Of a DNA stretch of 30,328 nucleotides, positions 7,873 to 16,586 are shown one piece after another (positions within the stretch are counted from its first letter, which is position 1; each line of letters starts with the position of its first letter). Origin of the DNA: an uncultured Phocaeicola sp. (GTDB lineage Bacteria > Bacteroidota > Bacteroidia > Bacteroidales > Bacteroidaceae); the NCBI GenBank assembly GCA_958434805.1, contig CAUBDX010000033.1, positions 1 through 30,328 on the forward strand. The letters are read 5' to 3'. The translations under genes and the position numbers were made by a program. The notes below the pieces were generated by a model. The model ran no database searches. It was not told the origin of the DNA and saw only the letters and a list, made by a program, of their open reading frames with translations.

Positions 7873-9228
7873 ATGAATATTTCATTGCAAAACGTTGACA
7901 AAGTGAGTGCATTGCTTACTTTAAAACTGGAAAAAGCTGATTATCAGGCAAGAGTAGAAAAGACACTGAAGACTTACCGTCAGAAAGCTAATATTCCGGG
8001 ATTCCGTCCGGGTATGGTGCCTATGAGTTTGATTAAAAAACAATTTGGCAAGTCTGTCCTTGTAGAAGAGGTTGATAAAATGATGCAGGAAAAGGTAAAC
8101 GAATATATCCGCGACAACAAAGTGAATATGCTGGGTATGCCGTTGCCTAATGAAGAAAAGATGAAACCTATCGATTTCGATACGCAAGAAGATTTTGAAT
8201 TTGTGTTCGACATCGCTTTGGCTCCTGAATTTACAGCTGAAATCTCAGCTGCGGATACAGTGGATTACTATACTATCGAAGTTTCAGACGAACTGATAGA
8301 ACAGCAGGTTAAAATGTATACTCAGCGTGCTGCAAAATATGATAAAGTAGAGCAGTATGAAGACAAAGACATGATTAAAGGTCTGTTGGCTGAATTGGAT
8401 GAAAATGGAAATACTAAAGAAGGCGGTATTCAGGTAGAAGGTGCGGTAATGATGCCGGCTTATATGAAGAATGATGAGCAAAAGGCTATATTTAACGGTG
8501 CTAAAGTAAATGATGTGCTGGTATTTAATCCTGCTGTAGCATTTGATAATAATGAAGCTGAACTTTCTTCTTTGTTGAAGATAAAGAAAGAGGAAGTTGC
8601 CGGTGTGAAAGGTAACTTCAGCTTCCAGGTGGAAGAGATCACCCGTATGGTTCCCGCTGAGTTGAACCAGGAATTGTTCGACAATGTATTTGGCGAAGGC
8701 ACTGTAAGCAGTGAGGAAGAATTCCGCGCTAAGATCAAAGAAGGAATTGCAAAGCAGTTCGAATCAGATAGCGATTATAAATTCTTGATCGATGTTCGTG
8801 AATATTTGGTTAATAAGATTGGTAAGTTGGAATTCCCCGATGCGTTACTGAAGCGTATCATGTTGCTGAATAATGAAGAGAAGGGTGAAGCTTTTGTCGC
8901 TGAAAACTATGACAAGAGTATCGAAGAACTGACTTGGCATCTGATTAAAGAGCAATTGCTCAAGAATAATGAGATTAAAGTGGAACAAGCCGATGTGATG
9001 AATATGGCCAAGGAAGCAACTCGCATTCAGTTTGCTCAATACGGAATGTTGAATATCCCTGAAGAAGTTCTAGAGAACTATGCAAAAGAAATGTTGAAGA
9101 AGCAGGAATCTGTAGAAGGTTTGGTAAACCGTGCTGCTGAAAGCAAACTTTCTGCCGCATTGAAAGCTAAGGCTACTTTAAACCACAAAACGGTTTCTAT
9201 GGAAGAATTCAACAAAATGTTTGAATAA
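7873..9228 (+). CDS. tig: Trigger factor (ribosome-associated chaperone)
   Basis: Trigger factor binds nascent chains at the ribosome exit tunnel. The ribosome-docking signature is present as GFRPGMVP (43-50), like GFRxGxVP in E. coli, and the 451-residue length fits. The middle region (about 150-255), which in E. coli is an FKBP-type prolyl isomerase domain, keeps the general outline (PAYMKNDEQKAIFNGAKVND) but lacks recognisable FKBP active-site aromatics, so isomerase activity is doubtful. The C-terminal chaperone arms are present. It has its own promoter and is followed 180 bases later by clpP, a common pairing. Confidence 0.95.
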   Translation: MNISLQNVDKVSALLTLKLEKADYQARVEKTLKTYRQKANIPGFRPGMVPMSLIKKQFGKSVLVEEVDKMMQEKVNEYIRDNKVNMLGMPLPNEEKMKPIDFDTQEDFEFVFDIALAPEFTAEISAADTVDYYTIEVSDELIEQQVKMYTQRAAKYDKVEQYEDKDMIKGLLAELDENGNTKEGGIQVEGAVMMPAYMKNDEQKAIFNGAKVNDVLVFNPAVAFDNNEAELSSLLKIKKEEVAGVKGNFSFQVEEITRMVPAELNQELFDNVFGEGTVSSEEEFRAKIKEGIAKQFESDSDYKFLIDVREYLVNKIGKLEFPDALLKRIMLLNNEEKGEAFVAENYDKSIEELTWHLIKEQLLKNNEIKVEQADVMNMAKEATRIQFAQYGMLNIPEEVLENYAKEMLKKQESVEGLVNRAAESKLSAALKAKATLNHKTVSMEEFNKMFE

Positions 9229-9313
9229 TAACTTAGTAAGTCGAAGTAAGTGATTGCTAAAACTTTCTAAAAAAGGGGTTTTTGACCATAAATTTTCGTT
9301 ATAGATAAGAGTA

Positions 9314-9347
9314 TTGGATACGTTAACCGTATTTTTTTGTACTTTTG
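9314..9347 (+). promoter_or_regulatory. Promoter of clpP
   Basis: TACTTTTG (9340-9347) is a -7 match; a weak -33 candidate, TTGG (9314-9317), lies 22 bases upstream. The leader to the clpP ATG is about 55 bases. Confidence 0.6.
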
Positions 9348-9408
9348 TTTGTTTGAAAAATAGAGGTTGAAAACCCTTTTTTGTTACTAATAACTAAACC
9401 ATTAGATT

Positions 9409-10080
9409 ATGGATGATTTTAGAAAATTTGCTACCAAGCATTTGGGGATGAACAGTATGGTGCTGGATGATGTCATCAAGTCGCAAGGATATCTGAATCC
9501 TTACATTTTGGAGGAGCGTCAGTTGAATGTGACTCAGTTGGATGTGTTTTCCCGACTGATGATGGACAGAATTATTTTTCTGGGTACACAGATTGATGAT
9601 TATACAGCCAATACACTCCAGGCGCAGCTTTTATATTTGGACTCAGTAGAGTCTGGTAAAGATATATCTATTTATATCAATTCTCCCGGAGGATCTGTTT
9701 ACGCCGGATTAGGTATTTATGATACCATGCAGTTCATTAATAGTGATGTTGCCACGATCTGTACAGGTATGGCCGCTTCGATGGCAGCCGTGCTGTTGGT
9801 TGCGGGAACAGAAGGTAAACGTTCTGCGTTGACTCATTCACGTGTGATGATTCATCAGCCGATGGGAGGCGCGCAAGGACAAGCTTCGGATATTGAGATC
9901 ACGGCCCGTGAAATCCAAAAGTTGAAGAAAGAACTGTATACCATTATTGCAGACCACTCTCATACGGATTTTGACAAAGTATGGGCAGACTCTGACCGTG
10001 ACTACTGGATGACAGCTCAGGAAGCTAAGGAATATGGTATGATTGATGAGGTGCTGTCACGCAAACCGGCTGCTCTATAA
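9409..10080 (+). CDS. clpP: ATP-dependent Clp protease proteolytic subunit
   Basis: ClpP is the serine-protease chamber that works with ClpX. The catalytic triad is intact: Ser124 in GMAASMA, His149 in IHQPMGG and Asp198 in DRDYWMT. The 223-residue length includes an N-terminus about 15 residues longer than E. coli ClpP; it may be trimmed as the propeptide is elsewhere. The hydrophobic-pocket region around YSRL/FSRL (47-50) is present. clpX follows 123 bases downstream with no terminator visible, so both are probably produced together. Confidence 0.97.
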   Translation: MDDFRKFATKHLGMNSMVLDDVIKSQGYLNPYILEERQLNVTQLDVFSRLMMDRIIFLGTQIDDYTANTLQAQLLYLDSVESGKDISIYINSPGGSVYAGLGIYDTMQFINSDVATICTGMAASMAAVLLVAGTEGKRSALTHSRVMIHQPMGGAQGQASDIEITAREIQKLKKELYTIIADHSHTDFDKVWADSDRDYWMTAQEAKEYGMIDEVLSRKPAAL

Positions 10081-10203
10081 TGTATTTATTTCCATTCGAT
10101 AAGAATAACAGTACTAAAAACAACCCAGGTTTCCGCTATCATTTCATGCAGGCTTCTTTCTTAAAGACGCATTAGGAAACTTGGATATTTAAAGGAATAA
10201 ACA

Positions 10204-11454
10204 TTGGAAGATAATAAAACACCTAGAAACAGTAGAAGGAAATGTAGTTTCTGCGGACGTTCGGAAAATGAAGTCGGATTTCTGATAACCGGAATGAACG
10301 GCTGCATTTGTGACAGTTGCTCGGAGCAGGCATATGAAATTATGCAGGAAGCCATGCATCAAAAAAAAGGTGCACCGGGTGAGTTGAACTTGAAGGAACT
10401 TCCGAAGCCAAAGGAAATCAAGGAATTTCTTGACCAATACATTATTGGTCAGGATGACGCCAAACGCTATCTTTCCGTTGCCGTTTACAATCATTACAAG
10501 CGTCTGCTCCAAAAAGTGGATAAGGATGATATAGAGATTGAAAAGTCCAATATCATTATGGTAGGTAGTACGGGAACGGGAAAAACCTTGCTGGCACGCA
10601 CTATTGCCAAATTATTGCATGTGCCGTTTACCATTGTTGACGCCACCGTGCTGACAGAGGCCGGATATGTGGGTGAAGATATTGAGAGTCTTTTAACCCG
10701 TCTGCTTCAAGTAGCGGATTATAATGTGGCGGAAGCTGAAAGAGGCATCGTATTTATTGATGAGATTGACAAGATTGCCCGTAAAGGAGATAACCCCTCC
10801 ATTACTCGTGATGTAAGTGGTGAAGGTGTACAACAAGGTCTGTTGAAACTGCTGGAAGGATCTATCGTGAATGTACCACCTCAGGGAGGACGTAAACACC
10901 CCGACCAGAAAATGATTCCGGTCAATACGAAAAACATTCTGTTTATTTGTGGTGGGGCATTTGATGGTATTGAACGCAAAATTGCGCAACGTTTGAATAC
11001 GCATGTGGTAGGTTATAGCGCGGCAAAGGACGTGGTGAAGATAGATCGCGGCAACTTGATGCAATATATTGCCCCTCAGGATTTGAAATCATTCGGGCTG
11101 ATTCCTGAAATCATAGGCCGTCTGCCCATCTTGACTTATCTGAATCCGTTGGATAGAACCGCTTTGCGCAATATCTTGACGGAACCGAAGAATTCCATTA
11201 TCAAACAGTATGTTAAATTATTTGAAATGGATGGGGTCAAGCTGGAGTTTCAACCCGAAGTATTCGAGTATATTGTAGACAAAGCTATTGAGTATAAGTT
11301 AGGAGCACGCGGATTACGTTCCATTGTGGAAACGATCATGATGGACGTTATGTTTGAAATTCCCTCTCAGAAAGCGAAAAAGTACGAAGTGACACTTGAT
11401 TTTGCAAAACAGCAGATGGGAAAGGCAAATATTTCGCGAATGCAAACAGCTTAG
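10204..11454 (+). CDS. clpX: ATP-dependent Clp protease ATP-binding subunit ClpX
   Basis: ClpX is the AAA+ unfoldase that feeds ClpP. The N-terminal zinc-binding domain has C14, C17, C36 and C39. Walker A is GSTGTGKT (121-128), Walker B ends at Asp186-Glu187, and the pore loop is GYVG (154-157). The loop that docks on ClpP, normally IGF, reads VGY (269-271). The start is TTG at 10204: AAAGGA at 10191-10196 lies 7 bases upstream and relatives begin MEDxxTP at this point. The 416-residue length is normal. Confidence 0.96.
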   Translation: MEDNKTPRNSRRKCSFCGRSENEVGFLITGMNGCICDSCSEQAYEIMQEAMHQKKGAPGELNLKELPKPKEIKEFLDQYIIGQDDAKRYLSVAVYNHYKRLLQKVDKDDIEIEKSNIIMVGSTGTGKTLLARTIAKLLHVPFTIVDATVLTEAGYVGEDIESLLTRLLQVADYNVAEAERGIVFIDEIDKIARKGDNPSITRDVSGEGVQQGLLKLLEGSIVNVPPQGGRKHPDQKMIPVNTKNILFICGGAFDGIERKIAQRLNTHVVGYSAAKDVVKIDRGNLMQYIAPQDLKSFGLIPEIIGRLPILTYLNPLDRTALRNILTEPKNSIIKQYVKLFEMDGVKLEFQPEVFEYIVDKAIEYKLGARGLRSIVETIMMDVMFEIPSQKAKKYEVTLDFAKQQMGKANISRMQTA

Positions 11455-11544
11455 TATCAAGATATAAAGGGAGAGAGAAAGAAAAAATGCAATTCTTCTG
11501 AAAAATATTACCCGAAATATTCGTGTAATTTGAGAACTTGTTTA

Positions 11545-11552
11545 TAACTTTG
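11545..11552 (+). promoter_or_regulatory. Likely promoter of recQ
   Basis: TAACTTTG fits the -7 consensus and lies about 60 bases before the recQ ATG. No clear -33 element at the standard spacing is visible. Of the 157-base gap after clpX, nothing else stands out. Confidence 0.5.
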
Positions 11553-11611
11553 TTAGGCAACAAAAGATGTAAAACAAGAAATCGGGAAAACCGTGAAAAA
11601 CTATTGATACA

Positions 11612-13792
11612 ATGACGGAGAATATAAATTTAACGGACGCATTAAAAAAGTATTTTGGATTTGATACTTTCAAAGGTAATCAGGAAGCGATTATCCGTAA
11701 TCTGCTTGCCGGAAATGATACATTTGTTTTGATGCCTACGGGCGGTGGTAAATCGTTATGCTATCAGTTGCCATCCCTTATCATGGATGGAACAGCAATC
11801 GTTATATCTCCTTTAATTGCATTGATGAAGAATCAGGTGGATGCCATGCGTAATTTCAGTGAGGAAGACGGAGTAGCACACTTTATAAATTCGTCATTGA
11901 ACAAATCGGCTATAGACCAGGTTAAATCGGATATCCTGAGCGGCAAAACCAAATTGCTCTACGTAGCTCCCGAATCCTTGACAAAGGAGGAGAATGTAGA
12001 TTTCCTGAAAGGAGTGAAGATCTCATTTTATGCGGTGGATGAAGCACACTGTATTTCGGAATGGGGGCATGACTTCCGTCCGGAGTACCGTCGCATCCGT
12101 CCTATTATTAATGAAATAGGAAAGGCGCCGGTGATTGCCCTTACTGCTACTGCAACTCCGAAAGTGCGTATGGATATTCAAAAAAATCTGGGTATGCAGG
12201 ATGCGCAGGAGTTCAAGTCCTCTTTCAATCGCCCGAACCTGTATTATGAAGTGCGCTCGAAGACAAATAATATTGACAGGGATATTATCAAGTTTATCAA
12301 GGCTAATCCTGGTAAATCAGGTATTATCTACTGTTTGAGCCGTAAGAAGGTGGAAGAATTGGCCGAAGTGCTTCAAGCTAACGGAATCAATGCGCGTGCT
12401 TATCATGCCGGAATGGATTCTGCTACACGCACAGCCAATCAAGACGGGTTCCTGAAAGAGGATATAGATGTGATTGTAGCTACCATCGCTTTTGGAATGG
12501 GAATTGATAAGCCCGATGTGCGCTTTGTGATACATTATGATATTCCGAAAAGTCTGGAAGGTTATTATCAGGAAACGGGGAGAGCCGGTCGTGACGGAGG
12601 GGAAGGTCAGTGTATTACGTTCTATTCCAACAAGGACTTGCAGAAGCTGGAGAAGTTTATGCAGGGAAAGCCCGTGGCAGAGCAGGAAATCGGTAAACAG
12701 TTGCTGTTGGAAACAGCTGCATACGCAGAGTCTTCTATATGCCGTCGTAAATCATTGTTACATTATTTTGGGGAAGAATATACAGAGGAGAATTGTGGAA
12801 ATTGTGATAACTGTTTAAATCCTAAAAAGCAAGTGGAGGCTCAGGATTCATTATGCGCTGTGATTGAAGCAATCATAGCAGTGAAAGAAAACTTTAAAGC
12901 AGATTATATAATTGATATTCTTTTGGGTAAGGAAACGTCAGAAGTACTTGCTCATAAACATGAAGAACTGGAAGTATTCGGTTCAGGCATGGGAGAAGAA
13001 GAAAAAATGTGGAATGCTGTCATTCGTCAGGCTTTGATAGCGGGTTATTTAAGTAAAGACGTAGAGAATTACGGTCTGTTGAAGGTTACCCCTGAAGGAC
13101 ATAAATTCTTGAAAAAACCGAAATCCTTCAAGATTGTTGAAGACAATGATTTTGAGGAGGAGGAAGAAGAAACTCCGGTTCGGGGAGGTGCCTCTTGTGC
13201 AGTAGACCCCGTGCTTTACTCTATGTTGAAGGATTTGCGTAAGAAGCTGTCCAAGAAACTGGATGTGCCGCCGTATGTTATTTTCCAGGATCCTTCTTTG
13301 GAGGCGATGGCTACCATTTATCCGGTGACTTTGGAAGAATTGCAGAATATTCCGGGCGTAGGTGCCGGAAAGGCAAAACGTTATGGCCAGGAGTTCTGTG
13401 TATTGATAAAGAAGCATTGTGAGGAAAATGAAATAGAGCGTCCGGAGGATTTGCGTGTCCGTACGGTGGCCAATAAATCCAAACTGAAGGTATCCATCAT
13501 TCAGGCTATTGACCGGAAGGTAGCCTTGGACGACATTGCAGTGTCAAAGGGGTTGGAGTTCGGTGAATTATTGGATGAAGTGGAGGCTATTGTTTATTCA
13601 GGAACCAAGCTGAATATTGATTACTTCCTGGAGGAAATTATGGATGAAGACCATTTGAACGATATTTATGATTACTTCAAGGAGTCTACAACAGACAAAA
13701 TAGATGACGCGATGGATGAATTGGGTGATGACTATACGGAGGATGAAATCCGGTTGGTCCGCATCAAGTTTATTTCTGAAATGGCAAATTGA
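11612..13792 (+). CDS. recQ: DNA helicase RecQ
   Basis: RecQ is a 3'-5' DNA helicase acting in recombination repair. Walker A is PTGGGKS (42-48) and the Walker B box is DEAH (143-146). The RQC zinc site uses C377, C395, C398 and C401. A winged-helix region follows (about 405-505), then an acidic linker (508-521) and an HRDC domain (about 532-603). At 726 residues it is longer than E. coli RecQ (609). The extra 604-726 segment resembles the helix-turn-helix C-terminal extension (HTH_40 type) seen in Bacteroidetes and Firmicutes RecQ. A terminator follows. Confidence 0.95.
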   Translation: MTENINLTDALKKYFGFDTFKGNQEAIIRNLLAGNDTFVLMPTGGGKSLCYQLPSLIMDGTAIVISPLIALMKNQVDAMRNFSEEDGVAHFINSSLNKSAIDQVKSDILSGKTKLLYVAPESLTKEENVDFLKGVKISFYAVDEAHCISEWGHDFRPEYRRIRPIINEIGKAPVIALTATATPKVRMDIQKNLGMQDAQEFKSSFNRPNLYYEVRSKTNNIDRDIIKFIKANPGKSGIIYCLSRKKVEELAEVLQANGINARAYHAGMDSATRTANQDGFLKEDIDVIVATIAFGMGIDKPDVRFVIHYDIPKSLEGYYQETGRAGRDGGEGQCITFYSNKDLQKLEKFMQGKPVAEQEIGKQLLLETAAYAESSICRRKSLLHYFGEEYTEENCGNCDNCLNPKKQVEAQDSLCAVIEAIIAVKENFKADYIIDILLGKETSEVLAHKHEELEVFGSGMGEEEKMWNAVIRQALIAGYLSKDVENYGLLKVTPEGHKFLKKPKSFKIVEDNDFEEEEEETPVRGGASCAVDPVLYSMLKDLRKKLSKKLDVPPYVIFQDPSLEAMATIYPVTLEELQNIPGVGAGKAKRYGQEFCVLIKKHCEENEIERPEDLRVRTVANKSKLKVSIIQAIDRKVALDDIAVSKGLEFGELLDEVEAIVYSGTKLNIDYFLEEIMDEDHLNDIYDYFKESTTDKIDDAMDELGDDYTEDEIRLVRIKFISEMAN

Positions 13793-13818
13793 TGCTTCTT
13801 TGATTGTTTTGATAATAA

Positions 13819-13853
13819 AAAAGCCGGGCGACAGAGATGTTTGTCCGGCTTTT
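13819..13853 (+). terminator. Intrinsic terminator after recQ
   Basis: AAAAGCCGG (13819-13827) pairs with CCGGCTTTT (13845-13853). It marks the left edge of the accessory region. Confidence 0.85.
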
Positions 13854-13915
13854 CATATGTTTTTATAGCATATTCTTGTTTCGGGAGAAAATATCCGTTG
13901 TATTTGCATAAACCT

Positions 13916-13923
13916 TAAATTTG
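13916..13923 (+). promoter_or_regulatory. Possible promoter at the left edge of the repeat region
   Basis: TAAATTTG matches the -7 consensus; no well-placed -33 TTTG was found. A transcript would start near 13930 and run directly into the GTCAC repeats. It has no clear gene to serve, so it could drive a repeat-derived RNA or be a chance match. Confidence 0.3.
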
Positions 13924-13942
13924 GTATTATGAGAAATCTAAA

Positions 13943-13969
13943 CTGTCACATCCGTCACATCTGTCACAC
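13943..13969 (+). repeat. GTCAC cluster A: three 9-bp tandem copies
   Basis: CTGTCACAT, CCGTCACAT and CTGTCACAC follow one another without gaps, with GTCAC at 13945, 13954 and 13963. This is the same motif, in opposite orientation, as the cluster at 14006-14041, and recurs after the VapE gene. Confidence 0.85.
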
Positions 13970-14005
13970 AGCAGTTTATGCGCTTGAATTACAACGTGTT
14001 GCGAT

Positions 14006-14041
14006 GGTGACGGATAGCGTGACGGATACGGTGACAGACTT
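14006..14041 (-). repeat. GTCAC cluster B: three 12-bp tandem copies, inverted
   Basis: GGTGACGGATAG, CGTGACGGATAC and GGTGACAGACTT are contiguous 12-mers; GTGAC starts at 14007, 14019 and 14031. GTGACGGAT is the exact reverse complement of ATCCGTCAC (13950-13958) in cluster A, so a transcript could fold with a 9-bp stem. Confidence 0.85.
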
Positions 14042-14093
14042 TTGTCAATCTTGCACATATGCTACAGCCTCTTTTTACATGCATGATGTGGGT

Positions 14094-14293
14094 TGTTCCA
14101 CTTGTTGGAACAGTTTGTTCCGCCCAGTGGAACAAATAGTTTCATGCTAATGGAACAAATTATTCCTATCAGTGGAACAACTTATTTCTATATGTAAAGA
14201 CAGGTTGTACCATGCGCTAGAATTAATGGTTTCTATTAGAAAAACTCATTGTTCCAAATGGTGCAATACATTGTATCATAGCATATAATGGTC
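14094..14293. repeat. Nine phased 22/23-bp iteron-like units
   Basis: Units begin at 14094, 14116, 14138, 14161, 14183, 14206, 14228, 14250 and 14272, so unit lengths are 22 or 23 bp throughout. The clearest (1, 2, 4) read TGTTCC or TATTCC, six bases, then TGGAACA, making each a dyad; unit 3 keeps TGGAACA. Later units are degraded, but the sixth base is C in all nine and the last base is T in eight of nine. There are no spacers between units, so it is not a CRISPR. Iterons of this size are typical binding sites for replication initiators or dimeric regulators. Confidence 0.8.
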
Positions 14294-14469
14294 TGGATTA
14301 TACCTGTCGCGAATGCATTCCTTCAATATCTTTCCGCTTCACCTCCCTATCGGAAACTCCTGTGCCCTTCGCGTCCTTTTTTTTGAAAGAAACCTTCCTG
14401 TATATTGCTTTGTTTCCCGATTTTATCCGTATCTTTATAGATTGGAAAAAACGAATAAATACACGATAA
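14294..14469 (+). promoter_or_regulatory. Leader and weak promoter of the VapE gene
   Basis: TATCTTTA at 14430-14437 is one base off the -7 consensus, and TTTG occurs at 14409-14412 (17-base spacer, shorter than usual). A T-run lies at about 14377-14384 without a convincing hairpin. The sequence before the ATG is A-rich, with no Shine-Dalgarno. Nothing else is recognisable. Confidence 0.35.
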
Positions 14470-16566
14470 ATGATAAAGATTACCCAAGTACGCGACGGCG
14501 GAAACCATGTAACCCAAAGCACCCTTACACTGGATGCATGGGTAGAAAGAATGAAAGAGGAAGTGAAAACCTATCCCGTCACCATGTTCAGAAGCCAGTT
14601 GCGCCATTTCCTCCCCGGCGACCATTGCGAGGCGGCGGACAAACTGCCCAAGATGATGCCCGCCGCCGAGTTCCGCAAGACGGAGGGCGGACAGTGCATG
14701 AAGGCTTATAACGGATTGGTGGAATTGACCGTAGGCCCCTTGGCGGGCAGGGCGGAAGTGGAGCAGGTGAAACGGGAGGCATGGAAGTTGCCGCAGACGC
14801 GGTGCGCCTTTATGGGCGCCAGCGGACATTCGGTGAAAATCCTGGTGGCTTTCACCCGACCCGACAATACGCTGCCCCTTACCCGTGCGGAGGCGGAAGC
14901 GTTTCATGCTCATGCCTACATCATGGCGGTGAAGTGCTACCAGCCCCAGTTGTCATTCGATATCCGTCCCAAGGAACCTTTCCTGGAACAATATTCACGC
15001 CTTTCCTATGACCCCGATGTGCTTTACCGGCCGGACTCCGTGCAGTTCTACCTGTCACAGCCTATGGGGATGCCCGATGAAATGGCCTTGCATACCGAAC
15101 CTGCTGTCTCCGGCCAGCGTCCTTTGGAACGTGCCTTGGGGAGTTATGAAACGGCAGATGCGCTCTCCATGCTGTTCGAGGCGGCCTTGAGGCAGGCTTA
15201 CATTGATTTGGATAAGCCCGATCCGGCCGATGAAAAGTCCTCCTATAGCTGGGATACCCTTCTTTCGCAACTGGCGTTGAACTGTTTCCGGTCGGGCATT
15301 CCGGAGGAAGCGGTGGTCAGCAGGGCGCGTTTCCGTCATTTTGCACGCAAACCTTTGGAACTGGTGCGTCAGGTGGTACGGAATGTGTACAGCCGGCGTC
15401 AGGATTTCGGAAGCAAATGCGCTTTGAGCCGTGAGCAGCAATTGTCGGTCCTCATTGCCGAGTTTATGAAAAGACGTTATGAATTTCGCTTTAACGTGCA
15501 GACCGGCGAGGCGGAGTTCCGCGAGCGGCATTCCTTCTGCTTCCGCTTTCAGCCGGTGGACAAGCGTGCGCTGAACAGCATCGCCCTGGATGCACAGGCC
15601 GAAGGTATCCCATTGTGGGACAGGGATATCAGCCGCTATGTGTATTCCAATCGTGTGCCGGTGTATAATCCGCTGGAGGATTTTCTGTTCAACCTTCCGG
15701 AGTGGGACGGACGCGACCGCATCCGTCCGCTGGCGCAGACCGTACCTTGTAACAATCCGCATTGGCCCGAATTGTTCCATCGCTGGTTTCTGAACATGGT
15801 GGCTCATTGGCGGGGAATGGACAAGCGCTATGCCAACAGTGTTTCGCCCCTGCTGGTGGGAGCGCAGGGAACGCGCAAGTCCACCTTTTGCCGCAGCATC
15901 ATGCCGCCTTCCGAATGTTCCTACTATACGGACAGCCTCGATTTCTCACGCAAGAAAGATGTCGAACTAAGCCTGAATCGCTTCGCGTTGATCAACATTG
16001 ACGAGTTCGACCAGGTGAGCGCCACACAACAGGGATTCTTGAAGCACATCCTGCAAAAGCCGGTGGTGAATGCGCGCCGGCCTTACGGCACATCGGTGGT
16101 GGAGATGCGCCGCTATGCTTCGTTCATTGCCACCAGTAACCACAAGGATTTGCTGACCGATCCTTCGGGCAGCCGCCGCTTCATCTGCATTGAGGTGAAG
16201 GGGGTGATTGATACCTCGCGTCCCATAGACTACGATCAGTTGTATGCACAGGCCATGCACGAGCTGGCGCACGGCGAGCGTTACTGGTTTAATGATGCGG
16301 ACGAGTATGTCATGACGGAGGCGAACCGCGAATTTCAGCAATATTCTCCTGAAGAGCAGTTCCTTTTCCGTTATTTCCGCATGGCGGAAGCGGGGGAAGA
16401 GGGCGAGTGGATGGCGCCTGCCGAAATATTGAAGATATTGCATCAGGAAGTGGATATTCCATTGAACGCCAAGAGGGTGGCGGCATTCGGACGAATTTTG
16501 AGGAAACAGGGTATTCCTTCACGGCATACACGTAAAGGCACTGTGTATCAGCTGGTAAGGGCATGA
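14470..16566 (+). CDS. VapE/BT4734-type primase-helicase protein
   Basis: A 698-residue protein of the kind annotated as virulence-associated E / BT4734-family in Bacteroides. The N-terminal domain (about 60-200) matches BT4734-like members of the archaeo-eukaryotic primase superfamily (GASGHSVKILVAF at 116-128, SRLSYDPD at 176-183). The expected metal-binding DxD position reads ELT (85-87), so primase activity is doubtful. The helicase domain has Walker A GAQGTRKST (464-472), Walker B NIDEFD (509-514), sensor IATSN (553-557) and arginine finger SGSRR (566-570). The C-terminus (about 625-695) looks like DUF3874. The gene is visibly GC-richer than its neighbours (38 of 60 bases in 15541-15600), suggesting transfer. 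Repeat arrays stand on both sides. A link to virulence is only a family name. Confidence 0.88.
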   Translation: MIKITQVRDGGNHVTQSTLTLDAWVERMKEEVKTYPVTMFRSQLRHFLPGDHCEAADKLPKMMPAAEFRKTEGGQCMKAYNGLVELTVGPLAGRAEVEQVKREAWKLPQTRCAFMGASGHSVKILVAFTRPDNTLPLTRAEAEAFHAHAYIMAVKCYQPQLSFDIRPKEPFLEQYSRLSYDPDVLYRPDSVQFYLSQPMGMPDEMALHTEPAVSGQRPLERALGSYETADALSMLFEAALRQAYIDLDKPDPADEKSSYSWDTLLSQLALNCFRSGIPEEAVVSRARFRHFARKPLELVRQVVRNVYSRRQDFGSKCALSREQQLSVLIAEFMKRRYEFRFNVQTGEAEFRERHSFCFRFQPVDKRALNSIALDAQAEGIPLWDRDISRYVYSNRVPVYNPLEDFLFNLPEWDGRDRIRPLAQTVPCNNPHWPELFHRWFLNMVAHWRGMDKRYANSVSPLLVGAQGTRKSTFCRSIMPPSECSYYTDSLDFSRKKDVELSLNRFALINIDEFDQVSATQQGFLKHILQKPVVNARRPYGTSVVEMRRYASFIATSNHKDLLTDPSGSRRFICIEVKGVIDTSRPIDYDQLYAQAMHELAHGERYWFNDADEYVMTEANREFQQYSPEEQFLFRYFRMAEAGEEGEWMAPAEILKILHQEVDIPLNAKRVAAFGRILRKQGIPSRHTRKGTVYQLVRA

Positions 16567-16586
16567 TGAGGTCCGGAGGCGGCGGT

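Noticed and set aside
9269..9382. Inverted repeat AAAAAAGGG / CCCTTTTTT around the clpP promoter
   Set aside because: Low complexity, about 100 bases apart, and only one arm would be in the clpP transcript; likely chance.
13929..14150. 73-codon frame in the repeat region
   Set aside because: Its first half is translation of the GTCAC repeats, its second half of the 22-bp units; no coding character.
14094..14293. CRISPR array
   Set aside because: Units are contiguous with no constant repeat plus unique spacer, and no cas gene is present.
14470..16566. VapE gene as a virulence factor
   Set aside because: The name derives from a family label; the motifs are those of a replication primase-helicase.
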